NCBI RefSeq assembly: GCF_000429165.1
Contig: NZ_AUBI01000006.1
Location: 211,561-275,560 of the forward strand
Source: Acetobacter nitrogenifigens DSM 23921 = NBRC 105050
GTDB lineage: Bacteria; Pseudomonadota; Alphaproteobacteria; Acetobacterales; Acetobacteraceae
Reading direction: 5' to 3'
Length of the DNA stretch: 64,000 bases
In this document: piece by piece, positions 34,781 through 42,651 of the stretch
Layout: every line of letters begins with the position of its first letter
Position numbering within the stretch: the first letter of the stretch is position 1
Program-made: the position numbers and the translations under genes
The notes under the pieces: generated by a model
Seen by the model: only the letters and a program-made list of their open reading frames with translations
Told to the model about the DNA's origin: nothing
Databases searched by the model: none

Positions 34781-35839
34781 TTATGATTTTGTCGAAGAAT
34801 CGTCTAGGGTCATCCATGGCGCGCGATACGCCGCCTGACGCTCGATCATCCAGCCGGGATATTCCGGGGGCAGCGCGCTGACGGCGTTGAGCGTCTCCAG
34901 ATTATCGGCGGTCAGGCGCACGTTGGTCGCGAAAATGTTGTCGAGAAGCTGGTCCGGCCTGCGGGCGCCGACGATCACGCTGGTCACGACAGGCTGGTGC
35001 AGCAGCCAAGCGATCGCTACCTGAGCCACGCTGCATCCATGCTCCGCGGCTATGGGGCGCATGGCGTTGATCGCGGCGAAGGCGCGATCTCGATCGACCG
35101 GCGGGAAATCGAACGTTGCGCGGCGTCCATCGCCAGAAACCGACGTGCCGTCGCGATTATATTTGCCCGAGAGAAGCCCTCCCGCCAGTGGACTCCACAC
35201 CATCAGTCCGACTTGTTCGGATTGCAGCATGGGGCGTAGCTCCCGCTCCAGATCGCGCCCGGCGATGGTGTAATAAGCTTGCAGGCTATGCAGCGGCGTC
35301 AGGTTTTTCCGTTCTGCGATTCCCAATGCCTTGGCGATGCGCCACGCGGGCCAGTTGGAGACGCCGACATAACGGACGTCCCCGCTGCGAACGAGGGTGT
35401 CCAGCGCCGCCAGCGTCTCGTCGATCGGCGTGATGGGGTCCACGCCATGAAGCTGGTAGAGATCCACGTGGTCGAGTTGCAGGCGTTTCAGACTCGCTCG
35501 CGCCTGCGCCAGAATATGCGCGCGCGAAGCCCCGCGCGCGTTCGGGCCGCTGCCCATAGGCGCCAGCACCTTTGTCGCCACCACGACATCATCGCGCGCC
35601 ACGCCGAGATTGCGCAACGCCTGTCCGGTGATTTGTTCCGACTGACCTTGTGAATAAACATTGGCCGTATCGATAAAATTGACGCCAGCGTCGAGCGCCA
35701 CGCGCAACAGCGAGTCAGCCTCCTGCTGTTGCAGATCGCCGATCGGAGCCCAGCGATCTCCGACGCCGCCGAACGTCATCGTGCCGAGGCACAGTTCGGA
35801 CACCAGCAGGCCCGTGCGGCCCAATGGGTGATATTTCAT
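34781..35839 (-). CDS. Aldo/keto reductase
   Basis: A 352-aa AKR-fold oxidoreductase. Catalytic positions are seen as Asp in VNFIDTANVYSQGQSE, Lys in VVATKVL and His in YQLHGVDP; the NADPH-binding C-terminus has SVIVGARRPDQL. It resembles the YajO/AKR11-12 groups that reduce aldehydes. It heads the two-gene unit with the zinc alcohol dehydrogenase. The long empty region upstream presumably contains the promoter. Confidence 0.92.
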   Translation of the reverse strand: MKYHPLGRTGLLVSELCLGTMTFGGVGDRWAPIGDLQQQEADSLLRVALDAGVNFIDTANVYSQGQSEQITGQALRNLGVARDDVVVATKVLAPMGSGPNARGASRAHILAQARASLKRLQLDHVDLYQLHGVDPITPIDETLAALDTLVRSGDVRYVGVSNWPAWRIAKALGIAERKNLTPLHSLQAYYTIAGRDLERELRPMLQSEQVGLMVWSPLAGGLLSGKYNRDGTSVSGDGRRATFDFPPVDRDRAFAAINAMRPIAAEHGCSVAQVAIAWLLHQPVVTSVIVGARRPDQLLDNIFATNVRLTADNLETLNAVSALPPEYPGWMIERQAAYRAPWMTLDDSSTKS

Positions 35840-36987
35840 GTCTCGCTCCTGTCATTCAGGACGTGTAAGGCCCAGACGCCAGCACCTGCATGAAGCTGGA
35901 ACGGCGGCGTCTCGTCTCCTGTTCGAGAGAATCAATTGTTTAGAGCGCGCGACATAGATCCGGGTTCGACCGAATATAAGTCGAAAACGGTCGCGTTCTG
36001 TGGGTTAATGAAAGACGCGGCCGCCTGATCGCTTGGCGCCTGCGTCTGACTATAGCATGGTTCGCCAATGTGAAAAGACCGCTGATTATGAGGTAGGTAG
36101 ACGCGTTTGGACCACGGGTGAATTGCGGGATGCGATGGCGAATATCGCGAGGATTTTCATTTTATCACCCGCTTTGTCACTGACTTCTTTGAGGTTTGAT
36201 GATGTGCTGTCTCACACTTTTTTCGGAGGTGATTAGACAGATCATTGTCCGTTCCTTGTGAGTGGCGAAAAGAATCAGGTGAGGCGCGTTTTTACCTTCT
36301 TCATAAGTAAATAGAATTGAGTGCGGTAAAAATGATTGATGAGGACGAGCTCTCATCGCATTGAGATGCGAGATGACGCCCGCTTTTAAGGTTTCCATGA
36401 ACCTACGTGAGGCAGGCGCCGATCAGCCGCATTGGTCTTCACAAAGCTTTGAATAGGCTTTGCAATGACGTTTCACTTCGGGCCCGGCATCCAACGAGCG
36501 TCAATGCGTGCTCTCCGCTTGATGCGAGGTGGTCGAGCGCCGCTGGTTCCGTGGGTTACCTTGACAAGCGCCTGCTGCTGAATCCGAGCTGACAGAAAGG
36601 GGCGCGCCGACGCTCCATAGCTGTGATGGTGAGCTTGTTGCCGCGAAGGCTGGGCGCTCGGGGCTTATGAACTGGGTCCAGCGGAACGCCGTGTAGCGTC
36701 ATGAGGCGTCGATGCCTGCTCGCACAGTGTCAGATTGACAAATATCATATAACTATTTGTTTAATTTGTATTTTTATCGGAATGGGTGGTTCTTCCTGCC
36801 GACTTGAAATGGGTCAACCGTAATCGTTTGAGCGGATCTTGGCTCAGCGAGAGAGAGGACGCGACGGAACGAGAAGTTTTTTGGTAGGTACCTTGCAATG
36901 CAAGGAACATGTGTATATTCAGTATTAACGGCGCGGCGACGCATGCAACGCGGCTCTCGCCGGGCAGGTTTGAAAAATGGAAATCGC
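35840..36987. other. Long gene-free region (about 1.1 kb)
   Basis: No gene with convincing family character was found on either strand. Short open frames exist (for example at 36177-36398 minus and 36407-36592 plus) but lack recognisable motifs and Shine-Dalgarno sequences. The right end holds the PadR-operon promoter and palindrome. The stretch may be remnant DNA of a decayed element or gene. Confidence 0.45.
36891..36905. promoter_or_regulatory. 15-bp palindrome before padR gene
   Basis: CCTTGCA-A-TGCAAGG is a perfect 7-1-7 dyad, followed after 7 bases by TATATT, a good -10 candidate. PadR proteins commonly repress their own operon through such dyads, so this is a likely autoregulatory operator. 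Confidence 0.55.
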
Positions 36988-37398
36988 GTGGAACCGAATC
37001 TCACTCAGTTCAAGAAAGGCGTGCTGGAGTTGTGCGTTCTCGCCGTGCTCGCTCGCGCCGATTCTTATGGCTACGACATCGCCAGCCAACTAGCCGATGC
37101 GATCGGCATGGGAGAAGGAACGGTCTATCCCCTGATGCGGCGAATGCAGAAAGAGGCCCTTGTTTCTACGTATTTCGTTGAATCTCCGTCTGGTCCGCCG
37201 CGCAAGTATTACGCGTTGACTGATCTGGGGCGACGGAGTCTGGAGGCGCAGCGCGGCGCCTGGGAGAGTTTTTCTTCCGCTGTAACGCGTGTGCTTTCGC
37301 CGGAGCGATCCGCGGACACGGCGCGCCCGAATCCGCATGCGTCGGGCGCAAGCGTTCCCACGCATTTGACTGTGCATAAAACGACCGAGAAGCCATGA
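36988..37398 (+). CDS. PadR-family transcriptional regulator
   Basis: A 136-aa winged-helix protein: LTQFKKGVLELCVLAVLARA, YGYDIASQLAD, GTVYPLMRRMQKEALV and GPPRKYYALTDLGRRSL are the PadR landmarks. GTG 36988 is the likely start, since family members begin shortly before this helix; upstream in-frame codons (TTG 36970) are possible. It overlaps the HAAS-domain membrane protein gene by four bases. PadR-HAAS-GIN operons are a known conserved arrangement thought to respond to envelope stress or membrane-active compounds. Confidence 0.88.
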   Translation: MEPNLTQFKKGVLELCVLAVLARADSYGYDIASQLADAIGMGEGTVYPLMRRMQKEALVSTYFVESPSGPPRKYYALTDLGRRSLEAQRGAWESFSSAVTRVLSPERSADTARPNPHASGASVPTHLTVHKTTEKP

Positions 37399-37985
37399 AC
37401 ATGAACGAAAACAGATTTGTAAGGGAGTCGTTTCTCGGTCGGATGCGGGCGGGCCTGAAAGGCATGCCACGTCCGGTCATTGAGGAAACGATCAATGAAT
37501 ATGCTGCGCATTTCGATGCGGGCGTCGCTAATGGGCGTTCCGAAGAAGACATAGCGCAAGGTCTGGGCGACCCGTCGCGTCTTGCCCGTGAAATCCGGGC
37601 CGAGGACGGCGTCCGGCGTTGGAGGGACGAACGCACGTTCTACGCCGCCATGCGCGCTGTGTTCGGCATGATCGGCCTGTTGGCGGTCGATGTCTTCCTT
37701 GTTCTGCCCTTGCTGTTCATCGTTGGAATTTTTCTTTTCGTGGTGATCGTCGTCGGCGTGACGTTCAGCATTGTCGGAGCGATCCTGACGCCTTTGGGGC
37801 TCATGGGCATCGGCGCATTCATGAACGCCGACTGGCTTCAGGGCGTTTTGATCGGGCTCGGCATGCTTTGCGCCGGCGTCGCTCTGTGCGCGTTCGGGCT
37901 TCTTGTTTCGATTGTGGCCATGAATATGCTCGTCAGTTACGGACGCGCGCATTACCGCACAATCGCCGCTCCTTCCGAAATCTGA
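37395..37985 (+). CDS. HAAS-domain (DUF1700) membrane protein
   Basis: A 196-aa protein with an N-terminal cytoplasmic HAAS domain (FLGRMRAGLKGMPRPVIEET, INEYAAHFDAG, SEEDIAQGLGDPSRLAREI) and then three to four hydrophobic segments (about residues 85-185). HAAS domains are usually coupled to PadR regulators and are thought to transmit envelope signals. Its start overlaps the padR stop, and the GIN-domain gene follows after 20 bp with AGGGGAA before its start. Confidence 0.86.
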   Translation: MNMNENRFVRESFLGRMRAGLKGMPRPVIEETINEYAAHFDAGVANGRSEEDIAQGLGDPSRLAREIRAEDGVRRWRDERTFYAAMRAVFGMIGLLAVDVFLVLPLLFIVGIFLFVVIVVGVTFSIVGAILTPLGLMGIGAFMNADWLQGVLIGLGMLCAGVALCAFGLLVSIVAMNMLVSYGRAHYRTIAAPSEI

Positions 37986-38005
37986 GATTAAGGGGAACCT
38001 CTGTC

Positions 38006-38758
38006 ATGGTTCGAGGTCTGGTCATAGTCATCGCTTCCGCGGCCGCATTGTCGGCGCTGTGTTTCGGCGTTGCTGATTTGCGCGGCCCACTTGAACTCAA
38101 TTTCGCCGACGCGTCGGGCGACAACGCGCATGGTCCAGTGGAAACAAAGACTTTTCCATGGAAAGGCGGCCCTTTCTTGTCCTTCGATTTTCCTGGCGAG
38201 ATTATCGTCACGCAAGGAGACACGCCCAGCGTTGTTGCCGCCGGATCAAAAAGTCTGGTCGACAGCCTTTCTATGGATGGAGACATTCTTAAGATGGAAG
38301 GGAGAAACATATCCTGGCCGTTCGGGCGCCGTGCGTCTCGCCTGCGTGTAACCGTGACGGCGCCCGCTTTGACCCATGTCGTAATGAACGGTTTTGGTTC
38401 CGTGAACTTCCGCGATTATCAGCAAAAAGAACTGGAGGTGGAGATGAATGGCGCGGGAAGTTTGACCGGAACCGGAAAGGTTGCGGACTTAACTCTGAAG
38501 TTATCGGGGGCTGGGTCAGCGAAATTTACGCAGATGATCGTCGACAATATGGACGTGTCAGTGAGCGGGGCTGGTTCGGTGAAGGCGGGCCCAACCGGAG
38601 TGGTGAACGTTTCTATCAGCGGCGCAGGTTCCGTGAGCCTGACCGCCCAGCCACAGACCCTCAACAAACAAATTAGCGGCGTCGGTTCAGTCAGCGTGAT
38701 GGGCGGAGCAGCCGCTTCAGGCGATGGCAAGGGCGATGAAGATAAAGTTTCTCTATAA
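38006..38758 (+). CDS. GIN-domain (DUF2807/DUF4097-type) exported protein
   Basis: A 250-aa protein with an N-terminal signal or anchor (MVRGLVIVIASAAALSALCF) and a repetitive beta-solenoid region. Repeats of the type NGAGSL, SGAGSA, SGAGSV, SGAGSV, SGVGSV recur every ~20 residues from about residue 130 to 235, typical of the GIN head domain (putative adhesin). It is the last gene of the PadR-HAAS operon. It is probably periplasmic or surface-exposed; the precise role of the family is unknown. Confidence 0.82.
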   Translation: MVRGLVIVIASAAALSALCFGVADLRGPLELNFADASGDNAHGPVETKTFPWKGGPFLSFDFPGEIIVTQGDTPSVVAAGSKSLVDSLSMDGDILKMEGRNISWPFGRRASRLRVTVTAPALTHVVMNGFGSVNFRDYQQKELEVEMNGAGSLTGTGKVADLTLKLSGAGSAKFTQMIVDNMDVSVSGAGSVKAGPTGVVNVSISGAGSVSLTAQPQTLNKQISGVGSVSVMGGAAASGDGKGDEDKVSL

Positions 38759-38785
38759 AATTGTTATGAAGACCGCAGCAGGATG

Positions 38786-38823
38786 CTCGCGACGATGTCA
38801 TTCCACCGCTCGCGAGGATTTTT
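38786..38823 (+). terminator. Terminator after the PadR-HAAS-GIN operon
   Basis: CTCGCGA and TCGCGAG make a 7-bp stem around a 17-base loop, followed by GATTTTT. The loop is long, so confidence is moderate. Confidence 0.45.
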
Positions 38824-38861
38824 CCCGCAGGTAATTTTCGTTGAAACGCGTTCGGTGAGCG

Positions 38862-39278
38862 TCAGTGGTCGTCAACCCGGATCGGGCCGGCCATTTGTTT
38901 CACCTGTTCAGGCGTAGCCTTGTCGCGATATTGATTGCCGAAATTTGTCCGTACGTAATTCACGACGGAGGCTATTTCGCCTGGCGTCAATTGACCGTTG
39001 AACCACGGCATGCCGCCGCGCCCATTCAGGACGGTGATGAGGGTCCACGGCAGGCTCGCCAAATGCAGGTTGGCGTAAAGAGCCGGTACGGTCGCAGATC
39101 CTGTTCCTCCCTTTCCGTCAGCCATGTGACAGGCTTGGCAAACATGACGGTAAATTTCGGCGCCGGAATGCGCTGGCGGCGCCTGCCCGCCGGCGCCGCC
39201 GGGAGAGTCGGCAAAGGCCGTTGTCGTGGCAATTGCGCTCAGGACGACAAGGGACGGAATCCACAAACGCATCTTCAA
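38862..39278 (-). CDS. Exported c-type cytochrome, class I
   Basis: A 138-aa monoheme cytochrome. A signal peptide (MKMRLWIPSLVVLSAIATTTAFA) precedes the mature part; haem attachment is CQACH at about residues 47-51 and the distal methionine is probably in GGMPWFNGQLT. Its start overlaps the stop of the flavin oxidase gene (ATGA), which makes it the likely electron acceptor of that enzyme in the periplasm. Similar flavoprotein-cytochrome pairs are common in periplasmic dehydrogenases. Confidence 0.87.
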   Translation of the reverse strand: MKMRLWIPSLVVLSAIATTTAFADSPGGAGGQAPPAHSGAEIYRHVCQACHMADGKGGTGSATVPALYANLHLASLPWTLITVLNGRGGMPWFNGQLTPGEIASVVNYVRTNFGNQYRDKATPEQVKQMAGPIRVDDH

Positions 39279-40867
39279 ATCCCCTGTGCGTGCTTGTGAA
39301 GTCGCTCAATGGCGTCGAGCGATGACAACAAGGCGCCTTCCTGCCATCCGGCCAGATATGATGCGTGATCGCCTGCCAGAACAATTTTCCCATCCATGGA
39401 GACAAGGTTCGCGTAATGCGCAGCCCGGTCTGCTTCACTCCACCGCGCGCGACATCCAATGATCCACGGAACGCGACTCCACGCGACGGAGACGCCGCCG
39501 AGAAATTCTTTCCTGTACTGAGGATGAATTTTCTCGCCCTGCGACAGCGCCAGTTCCAGCCTTTGGTCCGGCGTTATGCCTGCGATGTCGTATCCCGCCA
39601 TGCCCATGGAGAACGCTCCGAGAAGAACGGCAGGCCCGGAAGAAAACATGCGGTCATTCGGATATGAGATCAGGGAAATCTCCTGATCCGTGAAACTGAT
39701 GCCGCCGTATATATTCTCGTCTTCCTCCCAGAAGCGTCTCTTGAATTCCAGACCGATCTTGCAGTGAGAAGCGTAGGGCACGGCCTGAATGGCTGCTTTC
39801 TTCGCGGGAGCCACCTGAATGTCGATTTGCGAGAGGACCGGCAGCGGCAGGGCGCAAACGCACCAGTCCGCCCTCGTCGTTGTTGTCTCCTGCGTGTTCG
39901 TATTCACGCTCGTAACGGCGACCCCTGCGTCGCTCTGAGAAATTTGCGTAATTTTTCTATTGAGAACGACCTTGTCGCCGACATGCCTTGCGAATGCGCG
40001 GCTGATGGCATCCATCCCGCCGACGGGCTGAAACATGGTCGGCTGCATTTCATACTGTGTGAAAAAGCTCATCGATCGCCAGACAGTGGGATCGAGAACG
40101 TCCGTGAACGGCAAAAGATCTGACGGAACAGGCGCGCCGCTGACGCCGCCGCCGGGTGGCCGGTCATAACCGCGATGTGCGGAAGTGTGGACGCTTTTGC
40201 GATAAGACAGCGTCTCGTCAAGCACGCCCCATCCCCGCAACGCCTCGATAAGTCTTTCCCGATCCTCGTGCGAAACCTTGTGATCGAGCGCCCCCTCGTT
40301 TGTGGCTTTGGCGAGAAGTTCCGAGACATTGCCGATCAGATCGAGCGAGGCGGCTTTGAAGCGTTGCGGCTTGCCGTCAAAGGCGTCGCTGCTATGCAGC
40401 CAGGTGTTGGTGTTGAACTGAACAAACGGCTCCAGAGGAACGCCGAATTCTCGGCAATAGTGCAGTAGGGCTCTGTGGTGGTGGGGAATGCGCCACGGTC
40501 CGGGGTTGAAGTAATTGTTATTGCTGAAAGACACTTTCTGGGAAGCGCCGCCCAGCTCGGTGTAGGTGTCGCCGTTGCGAAGCGTCCAGTTACGGCCGCC
40601 GATGCGGTTTTGATACTCAAGCACGGTGACGTCGTATCCCGCCTTGCCAAGTTCGTATGCCGCGACCAGCCCCGCGAGGCCCGCTCCAAGAACGACGACG
40701 CGGCTTCTTTTTTTTGCGGGCGAGAGCGCCAGGGGTTTCTCAAACCGGGATTCTTCGGCGTGCCCGAGAGCGGTCATGGCGTGATAAAGGGCGGCGGCTC
40801 CCGCGGTCACGCCGATGGAGGTCAGAATCTGGCGGCGCGTCGGAGCGCGCCGGGAGGGAAAAGACAT
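39275..40867 (-). CDS. Tat-exported FAD-dependent amine oxidase family protein
   Basis: A 530-aa flavoprotein. The N-terminus TRRQILTSIGVTAGAAALY is a Tat signal, so the folded flavoprotein is exported. FAD-binding RVVVLGAGLAGLVAAYEL, then LEYQNRIGGRNWT, and the C-terminal KIVLAGDHASYLAGWQEGAL are those of the monoamine/L-amino acid oxidase family. With the adjacent cytochrome c it probably acts as a periplasmic dehydrogenase passing electrons to the respiratory chain instead of oxygen. The amine or amino-acid substrate is unknown. A direct repeat lies in its promoter region. Confidence 0.88.
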   Translation of the reverse strand: MSFPSRRAPTRRQILTSIGVTAGAAALYHAMTALGHAEESRFEKPLALSPAKKRSRVVVLGAGLAGLVAAYELGKAGYDVTVLEYQNRIGGRNWTLRNGDTYTELGGASQKVSFSNNNYFNPGPWRIPHHHRALLHYCREFGVPLEPFVQFNTNTWLHSSDAFDGKPQRFKAASLDLIGNVSELLAKATNEGALDHKVSHEDRERLIEALRGWGVLDETLSYRKSVHTSAHRGYDRPPGGGVSGAPVPSDLLPFTDVLDPTVWRSMSFFTQYEMQPTMFQPVGGMDAISRAFARHVGDKVVLNRKITQISQSDAGVAVTSVNTNTQETTTTRADWCVCALPLPVLSQIDIQVAPAKKAAIQAVPYASHCKIGLEFKRRFWEEDENIYGGISFTDQEISLISYPNDRMFSSGPAVLLGAFSMGMAGYDIAGITPDQRLELALSQGEKIHPQYRKEFLGGVSVAWSRVPWIIGCRARWSEADRAAHYANLVSMDGKIVLAGDHASYLAGWQEGALLSSLDAIERLHKHAQGI

Positions 40868-40925
40868 GGGATGGCCTGCGTCGAATATCTATTTCGAAAT
40901 CGGAACCAGTTTAATAAATTATCCT

Positions 40926-40952
40926 GACGATACAATATCTGGCGACGATACA
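40926..40952. promoter_or_regulatory. Direct repeat upstream of amine oxidase gene
   Basis: GACGATACA occurs twice (40926-40934 and 40944-40952, 18 bases apart) about 60-85 bp upstream of the start codon; on the coding strand it reads TGTATCGTC. It may be an activator site. Confidence 0.35.
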
Positions 40953-40966
40953 TTGTGATCGCTCTT

Positions 40967-40986
40967 GCCTGACTCGGGCGTCAGGC
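40967..40986 (-). terminator. Hairpin over the end of the rod-shape operon
   Basis: GCCTGAC and GTCAGGC form a 7-bp stem with a 6-base loop that includes the stop codon of the DUF3293 gene. No U-run follows. It is a plausible end of the mre operon transcript. Confidence 0.4.
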
Positions 40987-41385
40987 GTTTGACGTGGGCG
41001 CCAGCAAAACGAGCTGCGTCTTTCGCCCCGTTTGGACCAGAACCACCGCATTCTGTCGAAACATTCGCGCGAGCCGCACCCCACGAGCCAGAGGAGAGGC
41101 TACAGCGAAGAGCGGCTCAGACCATTCTCCCAGACGGCCTTCGCCTGTTGCTGACGGCGTTCGACGCAGGCGTTCCGCTAACCGCGTCATCATTCGTAGA
41201 TTCCAGCGATCAGGGCGTCGACGCCCGCCGGGATTGCATGCGCTGAGCAGGATCGCCGCGTTCGTGCCCTCGATCATGCTCCGGCGCGCGATGCGCCCCA
41301 CCCGGACGCTGACGCCACCTGCCGAATAAACGCTCAGGCGGTAGGAACGCAGGAGTGCGGGGGTAATCGGACGCACGCCAGACAT
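40981..41385 (-). CDS. DUF3293-like protein
   Basis: A 134-aa protein. ILLSACNPGGR near the middle followed by EWSEPLFAVAS, ARGVRLARMFRQNAVVLV fits the DUF3293 pattern (N-P in the first block, a small glycine/alanine-rich helix and FGQNA-type motif at the end). No function is known. It follows rodA after 10 bp and ends the mreB-rodA operon, so it is likely co-expressed with cell-shape genes, which may or may not be meaningful. Confidence 0.6.
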   Translation of the reverse strand: MSGVRPITPALLRSYRLSVYSAGGVSVRVGRIARRSMIEGTNAAILLSACNPGGRRRPDRWNLRMMTRLAERLRRTPSATGEGRLGEWSEPLFAVASPLARGVRLARMFRQNAVVLVQTGRKTQLVLLAPTSNA

Positions 41386-41395
41386 GGCGCGTTTC

Positions 41396-42646
41396 CTACT
41401 CCTGCTCGTCGCGTTCTTCGCCGAAGCGCGAATTACGATGCACCCACACCGACATCAGCAAGCCAAACCCGAGCATGACGTCGAGCATGGCTGAACCGCC
41501 GTAGGAGATGAGAGGCAAAGGCACGCCGCCTACCGGGATGGCCCCCATCACCATCGAAAGATTGACGAGGCAGTAGAGGAAGAAATTGACTGAAATTCCC
41601 AGCGCCAGAAGGCGTCCGAAGCGGTTCCGGCTGCGGATCGCCATGATCATGCCGCCGAGGATCAGCAGAAGAAGCAGGCCGATCACCGCGATCCCGCCGA
41701 CGTAGCCCCATTCTTCGGCGATCATCGTGAAGATGAAGTCGGTCTGCTTCTCGGGCAGGAAGTTGAGCTGACCCTGCGTGCCCCGCATGTAGCCCTGTCC
41801 CCACATCCCGCCGGAGCCCAGCGCGATCTTGGACTGGATGATGTTGTATCCAGCGCCGAGTGGGTCGCTTTCCGGATGCATGAAGGTGGTGATGCGGGCC
41901 TTCTGGTAGTCGTGAAGATGCGCGTACGCGATCTTCAGCAGCACGGGCGTCGGCAGAATGAGCAGCGCGATCTGCCACAACCGCATGCCCGCTGCGAAGA
42001 ACATGGCGGCACCGACTCCGCCGATGATCACGCCGGTGCCGAGATTCGGCTCCTTCAGAACCAGCCCGACAGGCAACAGCACCATGAAGGCCGGCGGGAT
42101 CAGCCAGAGCGGGTTGCCCATTCGGGCGTAGGAAATCCGGTGAAACCACGTCGCCAACATCAGAACGAGCGCCACCTTCGCATATTCCGAAGGCTGGACC
42201 TGCATTCCGCCCAGCATGATCCAGCGTTCGGCACCCTTGCCGACATGCCCCATCCGCAAAACCGCCACCAGCAGCCCGATGGCGACGATGTAAAGCGGCA
42301 CGGCTATCCGCACCAGAAACCGGGGCGGCATCATGGCGACCGTGATCATCAACACCAGCCCGAAGCCGAACCGCATGGCCTGGGGACCGGCGAACGGCCG
42401 TGCCGAACCGCCTCCGGCGGAATAAAGCGATACGTAGCCTACGCCTGCGAGAACGCAGATCAGAAGGACATAGAGCCAGCTGACGCTCCACAGCTTCGAC
42501 AGGATGCGGAAGCTGGGCTCGGCGCGCAGCAGGCGTTTACGGAACTTGCCGCCGCTCTTGCGCGGATCGAGGCCCGCCAGCACGCCGCGCGCTGCAGCGC
42601 CCGAACGGTTGGCGAGCCCGCTTGTGGGCTTCACCGGCAACACCAT
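41396..42646 (-). CDS. rodA: Rod-shape glycosyltransferase RodA
   Basis: A 416-aa SEDS-family membrane protein, the peptidoglycan polymerase of the elongasome. Ten hydrophobic helices are visible; conserved segments include VQPSEYAKVALVLMLATW (catalytic Asp region follows), LKEPNLGTGVI, FIFTMIAEEWGYVGG and PLISYGGSAML. A ~48-residue basic N-terminal extension precedes the first helix. It starts 5 bp after the mrdA stop, with which it works as a transglycosylase-transpeptidase pair. Confidence 0.95.
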   Translation of the reverse strand: MVLPVKPTSGLANRSGAAARGVLAGLDPRKSGGKFRKRLLRAEPSFRILSKLWSVSWLYVLLICVLAGVGYVSLYSAGGGSARPFAGPQAMRFGFGLVLMITVAMMPPRFLVRIAVPLYIVAIGLLVAVLRMGHVGKGAERWIMLGGMQVQPSEYAKVALVLMLATWFHRISYARMGNPLWLIPPAFMVLLPVGLVLKEPNLGTGVIIGGVGAAMFFAAGMRLWQIALLILPTPVLLKIAYAHLHDYQKARITTFMHPESDPLGAGYNIIQSKIALGSGGMWGQGYMRGTQGQLNFLPEKQTDFIFTMIAEEWGYVGGIAVIGLLLLLILGGMIMAIRSRNRFGRLLALGISVNFFLYCLVNLSMVMGAIPVGGVPLPLISYGGSAMLDVMLGFGLLMSVWVHRNSRFGEERDEQE

Positions 42647-42651
42647 CGTCG

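Noticed and set aside
36407..36592. 61-codon frame in the 1.1-kb empty region, considered as a remnant transposase
   Set aside because: No transposase motif can be aligned with confidence, and no inverted repeats were found.
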